Shown piece by piece: positions 5,475 to 6,687 of a DNA stretch of 6,687 nucleotides (positions are counted from its first letter, which is position 1; every line of letters starts with the position of its first letter). The notes under the pieces were generated by a model, which was not told where the DNA came from, searched no databases, and worked only from the letters and a program-made list of their open reading frames with translations. Source of the DNA: an uncultured Bacteroidaceae bacterium (lineage in GTDB: Bacteria; Bacteroidota; Bacteroidia; Bacteroidales; Bacteroidaceae); contig CAJGCJ010000106.1 in assembly GCA_904501775.1 (NCBI GenBank), forward strand, positions 1-6,687, read 5' to 3'. The position numbers and the translations under genes are program-made.

Positions 5475-6683
5475 TTATCTAGATCTTACAGGCGTGTATC
5501 GTTTTATAGTTACAGGATATTCCAACTCAATATTATCTTCTTTGTAACTAATCCCTACAAGGATATTCCTTTTTATAGAAGTAGATGAGAAACGTGCCGG
5601 AATATTGAATGAAATTCGCACTTCAGAATTTCCTCCTAATGAACCGTTCCATTCTCTGGTAGCACCTGCACATTCCAAAGTTACCGCCAGCTCTTCAAAC
5701 TTATCATTTGATGTATTTATAAGTTTTACTTCCGTGTAAGCTTGTCCTTTTTCGTTAGCTTGCAAATTCTTATAAACCAATTCTACATTTAAGTCTTCTT
5801 TCAAAGACAATGTATCTACCGGAACTACAACTTTTTTCACAATTACTTTGCGAGGTTCTTCAATAAACACAATTGAATCATCGCCTGCAACATATTTAGA
5901 TACACGCATCAAGGAATCTAATGTAAGTATACCTTCTTTATAAATCATTTTAGTTGAAGTAGAGTCACTTGTAGTTTCAACAAAAGTCGCAGTAGATGAC
6001 AATATTCGTTTAACAACAGCCACAGAATTATCGTTCTCCTGATATTGCTTTATTCCTTCAGTTGTCACAATAATACATTCTCCCTTGTATTTTGAAGAAC
6101 GGAACAAAGCTTTGATATTTTTGTCATTAAACCTATATCGCTCTACTCCGTTAGTATCTATATGTTTCCAACCATATTTTTTTAGAAATATTGCGGCGCA
6201 TCCATCCACAAAAGGAGTTACATCATCAAATAATGTTGGGAAATTTTTACCTGCAGCTAGCGCTCCTTTTATTTTTTGCTTAATCTTTAATGGCTTTTCA
6301 TCCACATCTATATACCCCCATTTACCAGGATACATCCAATTTTTGACTAAGGTAACAGGGATAAATCCTTCGTAAACATATCTATACTTGGAATGAACCT
6401 TATATATTCCAGAGTAATTTTTAACATTTCCTAGAGAATCGATTAATCCAAGTAAAACATCGTCTTTTGTAAGTAAAGCATTACCATTCTTAAAGACAAT
6501 GTCTTGGAATTCAATTGAAACCACAACATTGTCATTTGCATCTATTACACCATAGAAGTCACCACTTTTAACCTTATATAGTCCATTGCCTATATCTGTT
6601 TTATCATCATATCCAAAACCTTGCGCTTTGCATAAATTATAACATGATGAAACGAGTAGTATTAACAATAAAAATTTCTTCAT
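5475..6683 (-). CDS. Exported WG-repeat protein with Ig-like C-terminal region
   Basis: This is a 402-residue secreted or lipid-anchored protein of unknown role. The N-terminus MKKFLLLILLVSSC is hydrophobic. It could be cleaved as a lipoprotein at C14 (VSSC) or by signal peptidase I after CKA-Q at 20/21, the common Bacteroidetes AQ junction; the sequence does not decide. About four WG-type beta repeats follow: FYGVIDANDNVVVSIEF (43-59), a weaker LLGLIDSLGNV (77-87), GKWGYIDVDEKPL (120-132) and KYGWKHIDTNGVE (169-181). A linker of about 185-290 is rich in Ser/Thr/Val. Residues 295-395 alternate in a beta pattern (TEVKLINTSNDKFEELAVTL, then a Gly-rich turn), suggesting an Ig-like sandwich; this is inference. 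WG repeats are usually thought to mediate binding. The ATG at 6683 is taken as the start because the signal peptide begins there. Its promoter lies beyond the window. The N-terminal part is visibly A/T-rich. Confidence 0.82.
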   Translation of the reverse strand: MKKFLLLILLVSSCYNLCKAQGFGYDDKTDIGNGLYKVKSGDFYGVIDANDNVVVSIEFQDIVFKNGNALLTKDDVLLGLIDSLGNVKNYSGIYKVHSKYRYVYEGFIPVTLVKNWMYPGKWGYIDVDEKPLKIKQKIKGALAAGKNFPTLFDDVTPFVDGCAAIFLKKYGWKHIDTNGVERYRFNDKNIKALFRSSKYKGECIIVTTEGIKQYQENDNSVAVVKRILSSTATFVETTSDSTSTKMIYKEGILTLDSLMRVSKYVAGDDSIVFIEEPRKVIVKKVVVPVDTLSLKEDLNVELVYKNLQANEKGQAYTEVKLINTSNDKFEELAVTLECAGATREWNGSLGGNSEVRISFNIPARFSSTSIKRNILVGISYKEDNIELEYPVTIKRYTPVRSR

Positions 6684-6687
6684 AAAA

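Noticed and set aside
1..6687. CRISPR array, tRNA, rRNA, insertion sequence or toxin-antitoxin pair
   Set aside because: No regularly spaced repeats, cloverleaf-like segments, transposase motifs or paired small genes were seen on either strand.

Overview
The window looks like a chromosomal segment from a member of the Bacteroidales (Bacteroides, Prevotella or a close relative). The evidence is the kind of proteins encoded, the lack of strong Shine-Dalgarno sequences before most starts, A/T-rich leaders, and upstream boxes matching the Bacteroidetes -7 consensus TAnnTTTG. This assignment is inferred from sequence style; no marker gene is present.

Layout from left to right. Positions 1-534 hold no convincing full gene. 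They contain a good Bacteroidetes-type promoter box (146-153) leading into a 19-codon ORF that stops abruptly. Next comes about 200 bases dense in small inverted repeats (260-455), two of which are hairpins with the same TTTA loop and a compensated stem change. Positions 535-2300 are a three-gene minus-strand operon, transcribed as flavin reductase-like protein, then a CrcB/Fluc fluoride channel, then an AlkD-like HEAT-repeat DNA alkylation repair protein. The intergenic gaps are only 12-14 bases. Positions 2301-2482 form a divergent promoter region with a TAnnTTTG box on each strand. Positions 2483-5392 encode a 969-residue M16 (insulinase/pitrilysin family) zinc peptidase with a probable lipoprotein signal. 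A 15-bp perfect stem-loop (5422-5455) sits between this gene and the convergent next one and probably terminates both. Positions 5475-6683 encode, on the minus strand, an exported WG-repeat protein with a probable Ig-like C-terminal region. It is clearly more A/T-rich over its N-terminal part than the M16 gene.

Functionally, the minus-strand operon joins fluoride export, a flavin-dependent oxidoreductase component and base-damage repair. This may be a loose stress or housekeeping grouping, because nothing in the sequence shows the proteins act in one pathway, and no fluoride riboswitch was found. The M16 lipoprotein and the WG-repeat protein are both envelope proteins but are transcribed towards each other, so they are separate units. 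I see no convincing previously undescribed system. The least explained part is the repeat-rich stretch at 146-460.
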